From the NCBI GenBank assembly GCA_007134695.1, contig SLKI01000012.1:1-64000 (forward strand): DNA of 64,000 nucleotides, written 5' to 3'. A program made the translations under genes and the position numbers. The stretch is from Balneolaceae bacterium (GTDB taxonomy: Bacteria > Bacteroidota > Rhodothermia > Balneolales > Balneolaceae). Of this stretch, positions 9,874 to 18,814 are shown piece by piece; position 1 is the stretch's first letter; every line of letters begins with the position of its first letter. The notes under the pieces were generated by a model. It was not told the DNA's origin and did not search any database. It was given only the letters and a program-made list of their open reading frames with translations.

Positions 9874-11379
9874 TTATGATTTTTGTGACAAGGTGTAGGA
9901 TTTGACAATCAGATAGATAAATAGCAGGCCTCCGGCGATCGCCAGCAGTCCGCCGACCGCCATCAGCCCGAGGCCGATTACGGCATCCACCGTATAGATC
10001 GACTGATCCTGGCCAAACAGTTTGCGGCCCATACCGGTCATGCCGGCCCATGCGAAACCGATCACAAAGATGACCTGGCCCAGCCCGAACAGCAGTGGCT
10101 GCAGGCTGGTCAATCGCGTGAATTTTTTTCCATCAAGACGAAAACCATACTCTCTGAGAAGAATGAACACCATCACCATGTAGGCGACGGTCACTCCTCC
10201 CAAAGAAGCATGGTAATGAGCCGGAATTAATGTGCTTGAACCTCGTATCATCGCGCCCAGGATAAAGCCGACAACCGTCAGCAGCGCACTGACCAGAAAT
10301 CCATTGAAATAGAGATTACGGAACAGGGAGAGTCGGCCCGATTCTGTTCCGGGTTGCATCTTTTCGGATAGAGTTTCTTTGGATCGAATGACGGCACTCT
10401 TTTCCAGGTGATTTTTTTGCTCTCTTCGCCGGCCGGTTTGCGATCTCCAGATCGCCATTATGCCCAGGATTAAATAGAGGGTAACCACCGGGAAGATGAA
10501 CCAGCGCATCAGTTGCGTAAAGCCGCTGTAATAGAGTTGCGTTGTAGTACCCTGAATCAGAAGAACCGGAGATACAACCGCAGGAAGCGCAAGTGCCAAC
10601 ACGAGCCATCGGTTAATCCTGTCGCTCACCAGTTCTTTACCGGTCAGCTTTTTAAGCAGAATCATCCATACGGTAAGCATGCCTAGTACATTGGCGAACT
10701 GCAGAATGTGTCCGCCGCCCCACATCACCAGTTCAAAGAATGTCTCTTGATGCAGCCGGCCCGGAGTGATCAGATAGGAGGTCACGATCGTTGCGACAGC
10801 AATCAGTACAACAATTCCCGCCGATCGTATCACTTCGGCAGCGTTCGAGGAGTAGAAAGTTGGACGATCTCGTTCCACTCCGGCTGTACGCGTCAGCCCG
10901 GGATTCAGAAATGCACAACAAAACCCGGCAGCCACCATAAAAAGTCCCACCAGAAAAAGTGGGTGGTCGAGTACCGGAATATAGTTGGCCAAAATCGGCT
11001 CCACCCCACGAATGAATACTGGAATAATCATCATAAAAGCACCGATGATCACCAGTTTAAGTCCGGCAATATTCAGTAGCGGGTTGAGCCTGCGTGCAAA
11101 TGTGAGGTAAAGAACCGATAGAAAAGCGTAAAACCAGATAATGAGTGCATAGTCGACATGCAGGACGAGTGATTTTCGGGCAAAATTGGGATCACTGATC
11201 AGCTCCGCAAATCCGGGAGCCCTTGCAAAAACAATGACCGCCGAAAAAAAGCCGGACAATATCAGACTAAAAAGGCCAACCTTGAGCCACTGTTTGGGCA
11301 TGTTCGTTCGAGCCAACGCTCCCGAAACAGTCAAAACCTCCAAAGGTAATTGAACAGCTTTTCGCAGGATCAGAAACAT
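9874..11379 (-). CDS. Degenerate heme-copper subunit I homologue lacking the helix VII CuB histidines
   Basis: About 500 residues and about 12 hydrophobic helices. The heme ligands remain: H75 in VLHVDYAL and H389-Y-H391 in PAHYHASLGG. The helix VI His also remains in WGGGHILQFANV. The His-His pair of helix VII is absent: the aligned stretch reads GTTTQLYYSGF. Without these ligands a normal CuB is not expected. Related Tyr-less homologues occur in several phyla near NO-related genes and are often labelled cytochrome c oxidase subunit I. It is the first gene of the operon, so it may be a heme-only electron-transfer subunit or a divergent NO reductase. The first in-frame ATG is at 11379; homology may begin at the Met at 11301. 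Confidence 0.8.
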   Translation of the reverse strand: MFLILRKAVQLPLEVLTVSGALARTNMPKQWLKVGLFSLILSGFFSAVIVFARAPGFAELISDPNFARKSLVLHVDYALIIWFYAFLSVLYLTFARRLNPLLNIAGLKLVIIGAFMMIIPVFIRGVEPILANYIPVLDHPLFLVGLFMVAAGFCCAFLNPGLTRTAGVERDRPTFYSSNAAEVIRSAGIVVLIAVATIVTSYLITPGRLHQETFFELVMWGGGHILQFANVLGMLTVWMILLKKLTGKELVSDRINRWLVLALALPAVVSPVLLIQGTTTQLYYSGFTQLMRWFIFPVVTLYLILGIMAIWRSQTGRRREQKNHLEKSAVIRSKETLSEKMQPGTESGRLSLFRNLYFNGFLVSALLTVVGFILGAMIRGSSTLIPAHYHASLGGVTVAYMVMVFILLREYGFRLDGKKFTRLTSLQPLLFGLGQVIFVIGFAWAGMTGMGRKLFGQDQSIYTVDAVIGLGLMAVGGLLAIAGGLLFIYLIVKSYTLSQKS

Positions 11380-11476
11380 CAACCCGTTCCGATTTCATGC
11401 ACGGTTAGTTTTCGGCAGCCGCTTCGGCCGAATAGTGAGCTACGAGCACAAGAAGGAGTGACAACCCAACCCTTCT

Positions 11477-11498
11477 TAATAGACAACTATGTCTATTA
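11477..11498. promoter_or_regulatory. Operator 1: perfect 8-6-8 palindrome
   Basis: TAATAGAC - AACTAT - GTCTATTA, both 8-bp arms exactly complementary. It lies about 100 bp upstream of the heme-copper operon ATG and about 190 bp upstream of the divergent Rrf2 gene. The same core (AGAC-N6-GTC) recurs at 11510, 25263, 25293 and 54582. It is probably bound by the adjacent Rrf2 regulator; this is inferred from location. Confidence 0.75.
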
Positions 11499-11509
11499 TA
11501 TCACTCTTT

Positions 11510-11531
11510 CAATAGATACTCAAGTCTATTG
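11510..11531. promoter_or_regulatory. Operator 2: near-perfect 8-6-8 palindrome
   Basis: CAATAGAT - ACTCAA - GTCTATTG, one arm mismatch. Its centre is 33 bp (about three helical turns) from operator 1, which suggests cooperative or same-face binding. It ends 9 bp before a TCTATATTG box and would overlap the upstream promoter element of the Rrf2 gene, as expected for autoregulation. Confidence 0.7.
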
Positions 11532-11540
11532 AGGATTTTT

Positions 11541-11550
11541 TCTATATTGT
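11541..11550 (+). promoter_or_regulatory. Candidate -7 box of the Rrf2 gene
   Basis: TCTATATTGT resembles the TAnnTTTG box of Bacteroidota-type promoters and lies just after operator 2. The promoter of the 602-residue gene at 25366 has the same layout, with TCTATCTTG 7 bp after its operator. Prediction only. Confidence 0.4.
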
Positions 11551-11690
11551 GCACCCTGTTACCATTCGCTGAATCCAGCAGTTTTGGCACTCGATAATAC
11601 CTGCATTTAAAAACTGTGAGATGAGGTCGAATTTTATGACGGCGATTGAACCACTCATACGATAAAAACTGACGACGGAATTGAAACACC

Positions 11691-12131
11691 ATGTTTCTGA
11701 ATCAAACTTCTCATTACGCATTGCGGGCGATGACCGGGCTGGCAGTTTCCGACCCCGAAAACCCGATTCGATCCAGGGAACTGGCAGAAAAAACCGATGT
11801 ACCCTCTCACTATCTCTCCAAAATCATGCGAAAAATGGTAGAGGCCGGTTATGTCCGCTCACAAAAAGGCCATGGAGGCGGATTTGTGATGAATATCGAA
11901 CCGAAAGAGCTTAGAATAATCGATGTATTGACCGCAGCCGGTTTCGATATGGAGGATCAGCCTTGCGTTTTCGGCTGGAGCCAGTGCAGCAGCGACAACC
12001 CCTGCCCGCTGCATCCCGTCTGGAAACGCCTCAAGGATTGCTTTAACGACTGGGCTTGTCATACAACGTTTGAAGAGGTACGGCAGGGAGGTGACGAAAT
12101 TCAGTGGGAGGAGTTTCGGGTTTCAGACTAA
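11691..12131 (+). CDS. Rrf2-family transcriptional regulator, NsrR/IscR-like
   Basis: A 146-residue protein. It has an N-terminal winged helix starting NQTSHYALRAM and continuing through SRELAEKTDVPSHYLSKIM. Next is the typical QKGHGGGF wing, and then three cysteines C92-x6-C99-x5-C105 able to hold an iron-sulfur cluster. NsrR proteins have very similar spacing and sense NO through this cluster; IscR has C-x5-C-x5-C. The gene is divergent from the NO-reductase-like operon, with two palindromic operators between them. The likely role is a redox or NO sensor controlling that operon and itself, and perhaps the promoters at 25.3 and 54.6 kb. Family secure; the signal sensed is inferred. Confidence 0.88.
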   Translation: MFLNQTSHYALRAMTGLAVSDPENPIRSRELAEKTDVPSHYLSKIMRKMVEAGYVRSQKGHGGGFVMNIEPKELRIIDVLTAAGFDMEDQPCVFGWSQCSSDNPCPLHPVWKRLKDCFNDWACHTTFEEVRQGGDEIQWEEFRVSD

Positions 12132-12219
12132 AATGGCTGAATGTTTGTCGGTCAAATAGCTGTAGGCACTGCACAAATTTTATTCACGACTCTACACGGT
12201 AAAATATCAATTGAAATTT

Positions 12220-12726
12220 TTAAATACACTCGCTTGACAGTGATATGTTACCTTGAAAGATTCCGCTCATCCTCTCTTCAGAGCTAATATAACCGCCAAT
12301 ACGAATGATCAGTTCACCTGAATCGGGAATCCGGATCTCACCACATTGCGAGTCCGACAGTAACCTCATTTCTTCGGATTCCTTACGATCTCCCAGAGCG
12401 ACCTCAATCTTATCGAGAATGATAATATCCCCCTTCCTGTTAACCAGCTCAACTTTCGAGGGTAGATCGAGCAATATCATTTCGCCGGCAGAACCCCGTA
12501 TAATAGTTTCACCTGCATCATCACCCAGCGGATCGACATAGATCGGAAAACTCAACTCTTCCAGGCCCAGATCAATCTGCATTTCCATTAGCTGCATGTG
12601 CGATCCGCTCATGATTTCCACCTCCACCGACATAATCACCTGCTTCTCCTGGGCAGATAGAGGTTACACTACGGTCGCTGTCAATAGCAAACAGACGGAA
12701 ATCTGTATCTCTCGGGATAAATTCAT
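12220..12726 (-). pseudogene. Secreted DUF4402-like protein interrupted by an in-frame TAA in the signal peptide
   Basis: The ATG at 12726 directly follows the TGA of the upstream histidine kinase gene (TGA then ATG). Codons 1-20 read as a signal peptide start (MNLSREIQISVCLLLTATVV). Codon 21 is TAA, and the same frame continues with PLSAQEKQV, like a signal-peptidase site, then about 140 residues of beta-rich sequence. The mature part has the pattern seen in DUF4402 proteins (LPSKVELVN, IRIGGY, IFQGNI). An internal GTG at 12639 opens the rest, but that product would lack an export signal. So the gene is probably inactivated by a nonsense change, or needs readthrough; a sequencing error is possible. 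The DUF4402 resemblance is tentative. Confidence 0.65.
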
Positions 12727-13650
12727 TCACAATAATTCAAGTTCACTTGCAGGTATCGGCACTTCAAACTTGACAGTTGTCCCTTTCCCTAATTCCGAAT
12801 CGATCCACAGCCGCCCCCCAAAACGATCTATCACATAGTGTGCCTTGGTCAACCCCATACCGGCTCCCATGGTACGCACCTCCTCCATCACATTTGTTGC
12901 ACGATATCTATATTCAGTCACCTTGTCGATTTCATCTTCGGGAATCCCTCTGCCTGTATCTTCCACGACAAAATGGATAATACCATCCTCCTCCAGCAAC
13001 CCGATATCAATTTTTCCCCCGGGTTTTGTATACTTTCGCGCATTCGCAATTAAATCCCGAATCGAATCTTTGAGAAGCAGCGGGATAGCAATCCGGCCAG
13101 AAGGCCTGCTGTCAATTTCGATATGTACAAGGTAGTCACGTTCCTCCTGCTCAGCGATATTGTAAACAATTCGATATCGGCCGCTGCTATTCTGTTCAAT
13201 TACACCCAGAAAGTGAACCAACTCCTTTTTATAGTCTGATGGTACAATAACCTCCCATCGATCCGGATCCTCCCATCGGCGTTCCAGTTCTTCAAGACGC
13301 ATATCCAGCACGCGAAAAATTTGATCGAATATCAGCTTATAATCAAGATAGTCCGGATTCTTTCTCAAATTGGGAATATCTTGCTCCAGTCTATTCAGGG
13401 TATTCTGGACAGACTTTTTTAACTCTTTCAAAGAATCCGGATTCATATTCTCCCGATCCCCCTTGTGAATCGCATCGCCCAGATTTTTTGTCAAATGGAT
13501 CGGTTCTTCCAGCCTCTCCGGCTGTTTCGTCATCATCGAAATCAACTGCAATTGAGCATTAATCACGTTGAGAATATTCAGAACGGAATGCATCTCCAGT
13601 TCAAAAATTCGATCTGGATCTGTGACTGATGGTTTTGTAATCTCAATCAT
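12727..13650 (-). CDS. Soluble sensor-less histidine kinase
   Basis: 307 residues, no membrane segment. A short dimerisation/phosphoacceptor region near the N-terminus has the candidate His in LEMHSVLNI (about residue 20). A helical linker of about 140 residues follows, then a HATPase_c domain with the N box (NARKYTKPGG), G1 box (DTGRGIP) and G2 box (GAGMGLTKAH). There is no recognisable sensor domain and no response regulator next to it. Its stop codon abuts the ATG of the secreted-protein gene, so the two were built as a transcriptional unit. It may be controlled by the membrane kinase just upstream or by another partner. Confidence 0.85.
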   Translation of the reverse strand: MIEITKPSVTDPDRIFELEMHSVLNILNVINAQLQLISMMTKQPERLEEPIHLTKNLGDAIHKGDRENMNPDSLKELKKSVQNTLNRLEQDIPNLRKNPDYLDYKLIFDQIFRVLDMRLEELERRWEDPDRWEVIVPSDYKKELVHFLGVIEQNSSGRYRIVYNIAEQEERDYLVHIEIDSRPSGRIAIPLLLKDSIRDLIANARKYTKPGGKIDIGLLEEDGIIHFVVEDTGRGIPEDEIDKVTEYRYRATNVMEEVRTMGAGMGLTKAHYVIDRFGGRLWIDSELGKGTTVKFEVPIPASELELL

Positions 13651-13875
13651 AAGATTTCTCTTTCACAATGCTTTAATACAGACCAGGGCCTTCCTTAATA
13701 ATTCGTGGTTGGAAAAATTTTTAGCAGGCCAATATTGAAACATCTTGAAATTCCGCGTATAACTTTGCCCTTTATCACTTCTTGAATAAATAGTTATTTA
13801 AAACAATTAACGCTCAGTTCATTGGCAATATAGAAGAAATGCGGAAATGCAATGTAGGGGATTCCCTTACAATTT

Positions 13876-16308
13876 TTATTTCGTGGTCTGATACCCCTGG
13901 AATCCCTTGCCGGTTGTCTTGTCGGTCATATTTCTGAATTCTAAATAAAATGTTGTTCCGTTATTTGCCTCATGTTTCAGGTTTGCCTGTAACTGTTCGG
14001 TTAGCGTCTGAATGAGAGTCATGCCTAATGATTCAGAATCATCAAAATTTACACTTTCGTCTATCCCGTGTCCATCATCACTTATCACAACTGATATTAT
14101 ATCGTCCCTTTCACGAAGCTGAATTCGTATTTCCCCTTTTTTCTGATTTTTGAACGCATGTTTGTATGCATTGGTTAGCAACTCATTCAACAAAAGCCCG
14201 TATGGTACTGCCTGCTCCAATGTGAGAATAACCGGCTCGGCTTCAATTATTAAATCAATCTGTTTTTCCGGATTGGTTAGCATCAATTCAATAAAACTGC
14301 TCAGCTCCCGGGTATACTGGTCAAGCTTAATAGTCGCCAGATCCTCCATTCCATAAAGCAGTTCATGAACCTGGGCAATACTCTTAATTCTCGCCTGGCT
14401 ATGTCTCAATGCCTCTATAGCTTCTGGATCAACAGTAGTATCTTTTTGTAATTCAAGTAATCCGGAAATCAGAGCCAGGTTATTTTTAACTCGATGATGG
14501 ATCTCTTGAAGCAGTATCTCTTTTTCTTTTAGAGAATTTCGAATCTGTTCTGCTGATTCTACACGTTCTGTAATATCCCGAATCGTTATTTGAATCAACT
14601 CCTCATCCGGAAGTTGAATCGGAATCATATCGACTTCGGCATGAATAGTTTGACGCTCTTTATTCTTAAATATCCACTCAAAATGAACAGGTTCACCCGA
14701 ACGTATGATATTCAAATATTTTTCCAGCCTTGCCTTTTCCTCTTCAGTCCTTTTTGATTGCCTCAGAAAGAAATTCTCGATTGGGCCTTCATCTGTTCTA
14801 TTGCATCCACAATGCAATGCTTCAACAGCTTTAACATTGCAATCCATCCATTCTTTGTCGTCGGTAATCAAAATGGTATCGTTAGAGTGATCAAAGAGAG
14901 CTTTAAATCTCGCCTCGCTTCTGAGAATGATCTTTTCTGCTTGTACACGTTCTAAAACTCTGCCAATCTGAATTCCAATCGTGTTCAATTTTAATCTGGT
15001 CTGGTCATCTATCTGCATCGCACGATTCGACAAAAACACCATCACTCCCAGCACTTCGCGTTCCACCAGAAGAGGAACAGCTATACATGTATGAACAGGT
15101 GCCTCAACTTCATCAGAAATCCGGTTTAATTCGACTGTTTGATTTAGGCTCTCGCTATCTGCAGACGTACCGGTTCTAAAAACTTCGTTTACAATTTTGA
15201 AACAAGGGGAATCGGCACCTTCCGTCAGCATCTTTTCAAACAACTTAGACTGTTTTGAATCGTTAATATGCCATTGTCTTGACGAGATCAATTGACCATC
15301 TTTATTTAAATAAACGTGACCCGCCTGCAAGTAGAAATATTCACATACATTCTCGAGAGCTACACTTAAAATTTCATCCACACTGTCTGAAGAGTGATCG
15401 ATCGACGAAAGTTTGTATAAAAGCTGAATGAACTCTTTTTCCGATTTTATATGATCGATCTGATGACCGATTGTTTTCGCCATTGAATTAAACGAGCGTG
15501 CTAGCGAGCCGATCTCATCATCGCTGTGTACAGGAACTCGCTGACTGAAATCTCCGGCCGCTACTGAATCAGTTGATTCACTGATAAGACGAATCGGTTT
15601 GACAACGTACAAGAGAACCAGATAGAAGATCAGTAAACTTAATACAATGGCTGCTGCCACAGATACATTTACCAATATTTCTCCTCGAGATTGTAATTGT
15701 CGGAACTCCTCATTGAGTTCAATTGTCTTGTGATGAATATGGTCAAAGATTCCTGTAGACAGATAATGAATCTGTTCAGAAAGTTCAGTTATCTGATGTA
15801 TCGCCTGCTCTTCGTCCGACAAGGATAAATCACTTCCATCGGCTTCGAATATCATCTGACCCAACTTGTCGATCGAATCGAGTGTGCTTCGTATTTTCAA
15901 AATCAGATCCAATTCATAATCATCAGGATCAAGATTCATTAATGATACATATGCCAGCTCCGACTTCTCTTGATAGGTTAGAAAAGATGAGATATGTGCC
16001 TCATTACCAGTTGCAAGATGACCGATAACTGCGTGGGGCATCCTGGAACTGTAAAAGCGAAGGTTTCCAGCCGCCGCCTGCTTTTCAGCTTCGTAATGAA
16101 TAGATTGGACAGTATCTGTTACTTGGTTTCTTACATGTGAACTCAAAACCACAAGTAATAATCCCAATAAGAGAACCACTACGATAGGAATCAGAATTTT
16201 ACCCGCTATAGTCGACGGTTCAAGACGTTTTATTATTCCGTTCAATTTCTTGAAAATCATAAACGATCTATTCAGTGATTGGATGGCAGGAAGGCAGGCC
16301 TTTTTCAA
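13876..16308 (-). CDS. Membrane HAMP-GAF-PAS sensor histidine kinase (HisKA_2 type)
   Basis: 810 residues. There are two membrane helices (about 38-57 and 212-236) flanking a periplasmic helical sensor domain. A HAMP linker (about 237-290), a GAF domain (about 300-455) and a PAS domain (about 465-585) follow, then a HisKA_2 region with EIHHRVKNNLALISGLLELQ (phospho-His about 604/605) and a C-terminal ATPase with DDGHGID. HisKA_2/HWE-type kinases often serve in general stress or light/redox signalling. No response regulator is adjacent. Translation may begin at the Met at 16260 rather than 16308, since the first residues look non-conserved. Architecture confident; signal unknown. Confidence 0.88.
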   Translation of the reverse strand: MKKACLPAIQSLNRSFMIFKKLNGIIKRLEPSTIAGKILIPIVVVLLLGLLLVVLSSHVRNQVTDTVQSIHYEAEKQAAAGNLRFYSSRMPHAVIGHLATGNEAHISSFLTYQEKSELAYVSLMNLDPDDYELDLILKIRSTLDSIDKLGQMIFEADGSDLSLSDEEQAIHQITELSEQIHYLSTGIFDHIHHKTIELNEEFRQLQSRGEILVNVSVAAAIVLSLLIFYLVLLYVVKPIRLISESTDSVAAGDFSQRVPVHSDDEIGSLARSFNSMAKTIGHQIDHIKSEKEFIQLLYKLSSIDHSSDSVDEILSVALENVCEYFYLQAGHVYLNKDGQLISSRQWHINDSKQSKLFEKMLTEGADSPCFKIVNEVFRTGTSADSESLNQTVELNRISDEVEAPVHTCIAVPLLVEREVLGVMVFLSNRAMQIDDQTRLKLNTIGIQIGRVLERVQAEKIILRSEARFKALFDHSNDTILITDDKEWMDCNVKAVEALHCGCNRTDEGPIENFFLRQSKRTEEEKARLEKYLNIIRSGEPVHFEWIFKNKERQTIHAEVDMIPIQLPDEELIQITIRDITERVESAEQIRNSLKEKEILLQEIHHRVKNNLALISGLLELQKDTTVDPEAIEALRHSQARIKSIAQVHELLYGMEDLATIKLDQYTRELSSFIELMLTNPEKQIDLIIEAEPVILTLEQAVPYGLLLNELLTNAYKHAFKNQKKGEIRIQLRERDDIISVVISDDGHGIDESVNFDDSESLGMTLIQTLTEQLQANLKHEANNGTTFYLEFRNMTDKTTGKGFQGYQTTK

Positions 16309-16476
16309 AAAATATTGCCTGTCATAGCTGTTTCAATTAGAGGCAAAAGACTATTTTATCCTTTATCATATCTCTGCCATATATTGAATCGACCCAAAAT
16401 TCTATTAACTTCACTCAAATCCATTGATTTTATTCTGCATTCGTAAAACCCAATGATTTGTTTGTTTTAAATTGTT

Positions 16477-16505
16477 TCTCATATTTGAGACATTATTTGC
16501 AAATA
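16477..16505. promoter_or_regulatory. Candidate autoregulatory operators of the S24-type regulator
   Basis: Two palindromes sit 37-65 bp before the regulator start. TCTCA-TATT-TGAGA is at 16477-16490 and the perfect 12-mer TATTTGCAAATA is at 16494-16505. TCATATTTG also pairs with CAAATATGA across them. HTH/S24 repressors commonly bind such sites at their own promoter. Inference from position only. Confidence 0.45.
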
Positions 16506-16541
16506 TGATAATATTTATCTGGACAACCAAGTTTCAATGGC

Positions 16542-17240
16542 TTGCATATGCTTAGAAACAGACTTCGAAAGTTAGAATTTGAGCTGGGTCTTAGCCCCCA
16601 AAAGATGGCCAGGATTGGCAATTGCAGCCGATCGACATACTACAGATATAGAAATGGAACGTCTGTTCCGGATGTGGAGTTTATCGGCAAAATACTCAAC
16701 TATGAGAAATCATTAAATCCCGGCTGGTTGTTGACGGGGCGTGGGGATATGACCTTTAATTCCGATGACTCCAACCAACCACACGACTTCGACGACCAGG
16801 CTGCCCACACCCGACTGCACCATTTACCCTTCTATCAAATGAAATCTCTGAACTATGGTGAAAGCAAGATCCCTTCGGACGATTGGAATAGTCCTGCTGA
16901 ATTTCTGCCCATTTGCGATACCTTTATTCGATCATTGATGGATGCAGACCATCCCGATTCGATATTTGCCATTCAAATCGAATGCGATACCATGGAGCCT
17001 GAAGTAAAAAGAGGTAGCATAGTATTGGCAGATGCGAAAGAGAACAACCCGGCAACTGACGGTATCTTTCTCATCCGGCTCGACAATTTTATTCGTATCA
17101 AACTCCTACAACCATTACCCGGGAAGCGGCTCCAACTTTCTACAATCAATAAGAAATATGATCCGATTGATGTTGATATTGAATACCAGCACTTTGAAGT
17201 ACTCGGTCGGGCAATCTGGTGTGGCAGCTTCATATTCTAA
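16542..17240 (+). CDS. HTH/S24-type transcriptional regulator with altered catalytic Ser
   Basis: 232 residues. An N-terminal HTH (about 15-55, KMARIGNCSRSTYYRYRNG) is followed by a linker and a C-terminal LexA/CI-like S24 domain. The expected G-D-S-M-E-P nucleophile motif reads C-D-T-M-E-P (Thr150), while the general-base Lys is kept (IRIKLLQ, K187). Self-cleavage by LexA-type proteins needs the Ser, so this protein may be a non-cleaving repressor or a slow Thr variant. It lies 152 bp before tryptophanase on the same strand and may regulate it, though CI-like regulators are also remnants of mobile elements. No phage genes are nearby. Confidence 0.8.
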   Translation: MHMLRNRLRKLEFELGLSPQKMARIGNCSRSTYYRYRNGTSVPDVEFIGKILNYEKSLNPGWLLTGRGDMTFNSDDSNQPHDFDDQAAHTRLHHLPFYQMKSLNYGESKIPSDDWNSPAEFLPICDTFIRSLMDADHPDSIFAIQIECDTMEPEVKRGSIVLADAKENNPATDGIFLIRLDNFIRIKLLQPLPGKRLQLSTINKKYDPIDVDIEYQHFEVLGRAIWCGSFIF

Positions 17241-17392
17241 CAGATATCCAGACTTGTCGAATGTTAACTGAGCCAGAACAATGCAGATTATCCCTATCTG
17301 GACGGCATGCCGGGTGTAAATCTCTCCCACGTAATTAAACGAATGATTTTTATATTCACGCTGGCTGATACTCAACCTTTTAAACATTAAAC

Positions 17393-18787
17393 ATGGTCCT
17401 GAAGCCCTTCAAAAGTAAAACCATCATCGAACCCTTCCGGATCCGGTCGGTCGAACCGATCCGGTTTACCACTATGCAAGAGCGTCAAAAGCTGCTCAAA
17501 GAGGCCGGATACAACCCGTTCCTTCTCAAGGCCCGGGATGTCCTTATCGATCTGCTTACAGACAGCGGTACCGGCGCGCTCTCCTCAGGCCAGTGGTCCG
17601 GCATGCTGGAAAGTGACGAATCGTACGCCGGCTCCTCCTCTTTCTACAAATTTGAAACTGCCGTTCGGGAGATTACCGGTTTTAAAAATGTGATCCCGAC
17701 CCATCAGGGGCGGGCTGCTGAAAACATCCTCTTCACCACAGTCGCAGGCAAAGGAGATGTGATTCCCAACAACACCCATTTCGACACCACCCGGGCTCAC
17801 GTGGAACATAACGGAGCGGAAGCACGAGATCTGGTTATACCGGAGGGCCGCGAACCCCAGACAATCCATCCATTCAAGGGAAATATGGATATTGATGCGC
17901 TCGAAGAGACGATCGAGTCGGTCGGCACCTCAAAAATCCCCATCATCATGCTGACGATCACCAACAACTCGGGGGGCGGCCAGCCGGTCAGTATGGCAAA
18001 CATCAAAGCGGTGTCGGAAGTCGCCAAAAAGCATGGCATTCCCTTCTTCATCGATGCCTGCCGATTTGCCGAAAACAGTTGGTTCATCAAGACGCGGGAA
18101 AAGGGGTATGCAGACAAAACTCCGATGGAGATCGCGCAGGAGATCTTCAGCTGCGCCGACGGCTGTACCATGAGCGCCAAAAAGGATGGGATGTCCAACA
18201 TCGGTGGATTCCTTGCACTTAATGATGACAACCTGGCTCAAAAGTGCCGCAGCCTCACCATTCTGACCGAAGGATTTCCCACCTATGGCGGGATGGCCGG
18301 TTACGACATGGAGGCGGTAGCAAAAGGTCTCTACGAAGCTCTTGATGAAGGTTATCTGCGATATCGAATTCGATCGGCCGCCTACCTGGGGGAGAAACTG
18401 GTTGATGCGGGCATATCGATCGTCCAGCCCACCGGTGGGCACGCTGTTTACATCGACGCCAAAAAAACACTGCCAGAGATCCCGCCCCTGGAATATCCGG
18501 CCTGGAGCCTTGTTAATGCACTCTATCTGCTGGGAGGAGTACGAGCCGTCGAAATCGGAACCGTGATGTTCGGCCTGCAGCCGGACGGTTCGGAAAAAGC
18601 AGCCTCGATGGAACTGGTGAGGCTGGCCTTCCCCCGCAGGGTTTACACGCAAAGCCATGTCGATTACCTGGCCGAAGTGATTATTGCCGCCTATGAGCAG
18701 CGAGACAAGCTGACCGGCTATCGAATCGTGGAGGCTCCAAACGTGTTGCGCCACTTCTCGGCCCGTCTGGAACCGATCGGCAGTTAG
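17393..18787 (+). CDS. tnaA: Tryptophanase
   Basis: A 464-residue PLP-dependent beta-eliminating lyase that splits L-tryptophan to indole, pyruvate and ammonia. The PLP lysine is in MSAKKDGMSNIGGF (K264 by alignment to the KKD motif). The sequence GVRAVEIGTVMFG has Ile where tyrosine phenol-lyase has its substrate-specific Arg (VRSMERG), which favours tryptophanase over tyrosine phenol-lyase. The C-terminus (RLAFPRRVYTQSHVDY) is typical. No tnaC-like leader or Trp permease is adjacent. It would feed pyruvate into the PpdK/malic enzyme network and release indole as a possible signal. Confidence 0.93.
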   Translation: MVLKPFKSKTIIEPFRIRSVEPIRFTTMQERQKLLKEAGYNPFLLKARDVLIDLLTDSGTGALSSGQWSGMLESDESYAGSSSFYKFETAVREITGFKNVIPTHQGRAAENILFTTVAGKGDVIPNNTHFDTTRAHVEHNGAEARDLVIPEGREPQTIHPFKGNMDIDALEETIESVGTSKIPIIMLTITNNSGGGQPVSMANIKAVSEVAKKHGIPFFIDACRFAENSWFIKTREKGYADKTPMEIAQEIFSCADGCTMSAKKDGMSNIGGFLALNDDNLAQKCRSLTILTEGFPTYGGMAGYDMEAVAKGLYEALDEGYLRYRIRSAAYLGEKLVDAGISIVQPTGGHAVYIDAKKTLPEIPPLEYPAWSLVNALYLLGGVRAVEIGTVMFGLQPDGSEKAASMELVRLAFPRRVYTQSHVDYLAEVIIAAYEQRDKLTGYRIVEAPNVLRHFSARLEPIGS

Positions 18788-18814
18788 GCACAATTAATAT
18801 CGGTCAGAAATTTC

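Noticed and set aside
16344-16365. CAAAAGAC-TATTTT-ATCCTTTA, left half identical to operator 4
   Set aside because: The right half lacks GTC and there is no palindrome, so it is not counted as a site, although it lies upstream of the membrane kinase.
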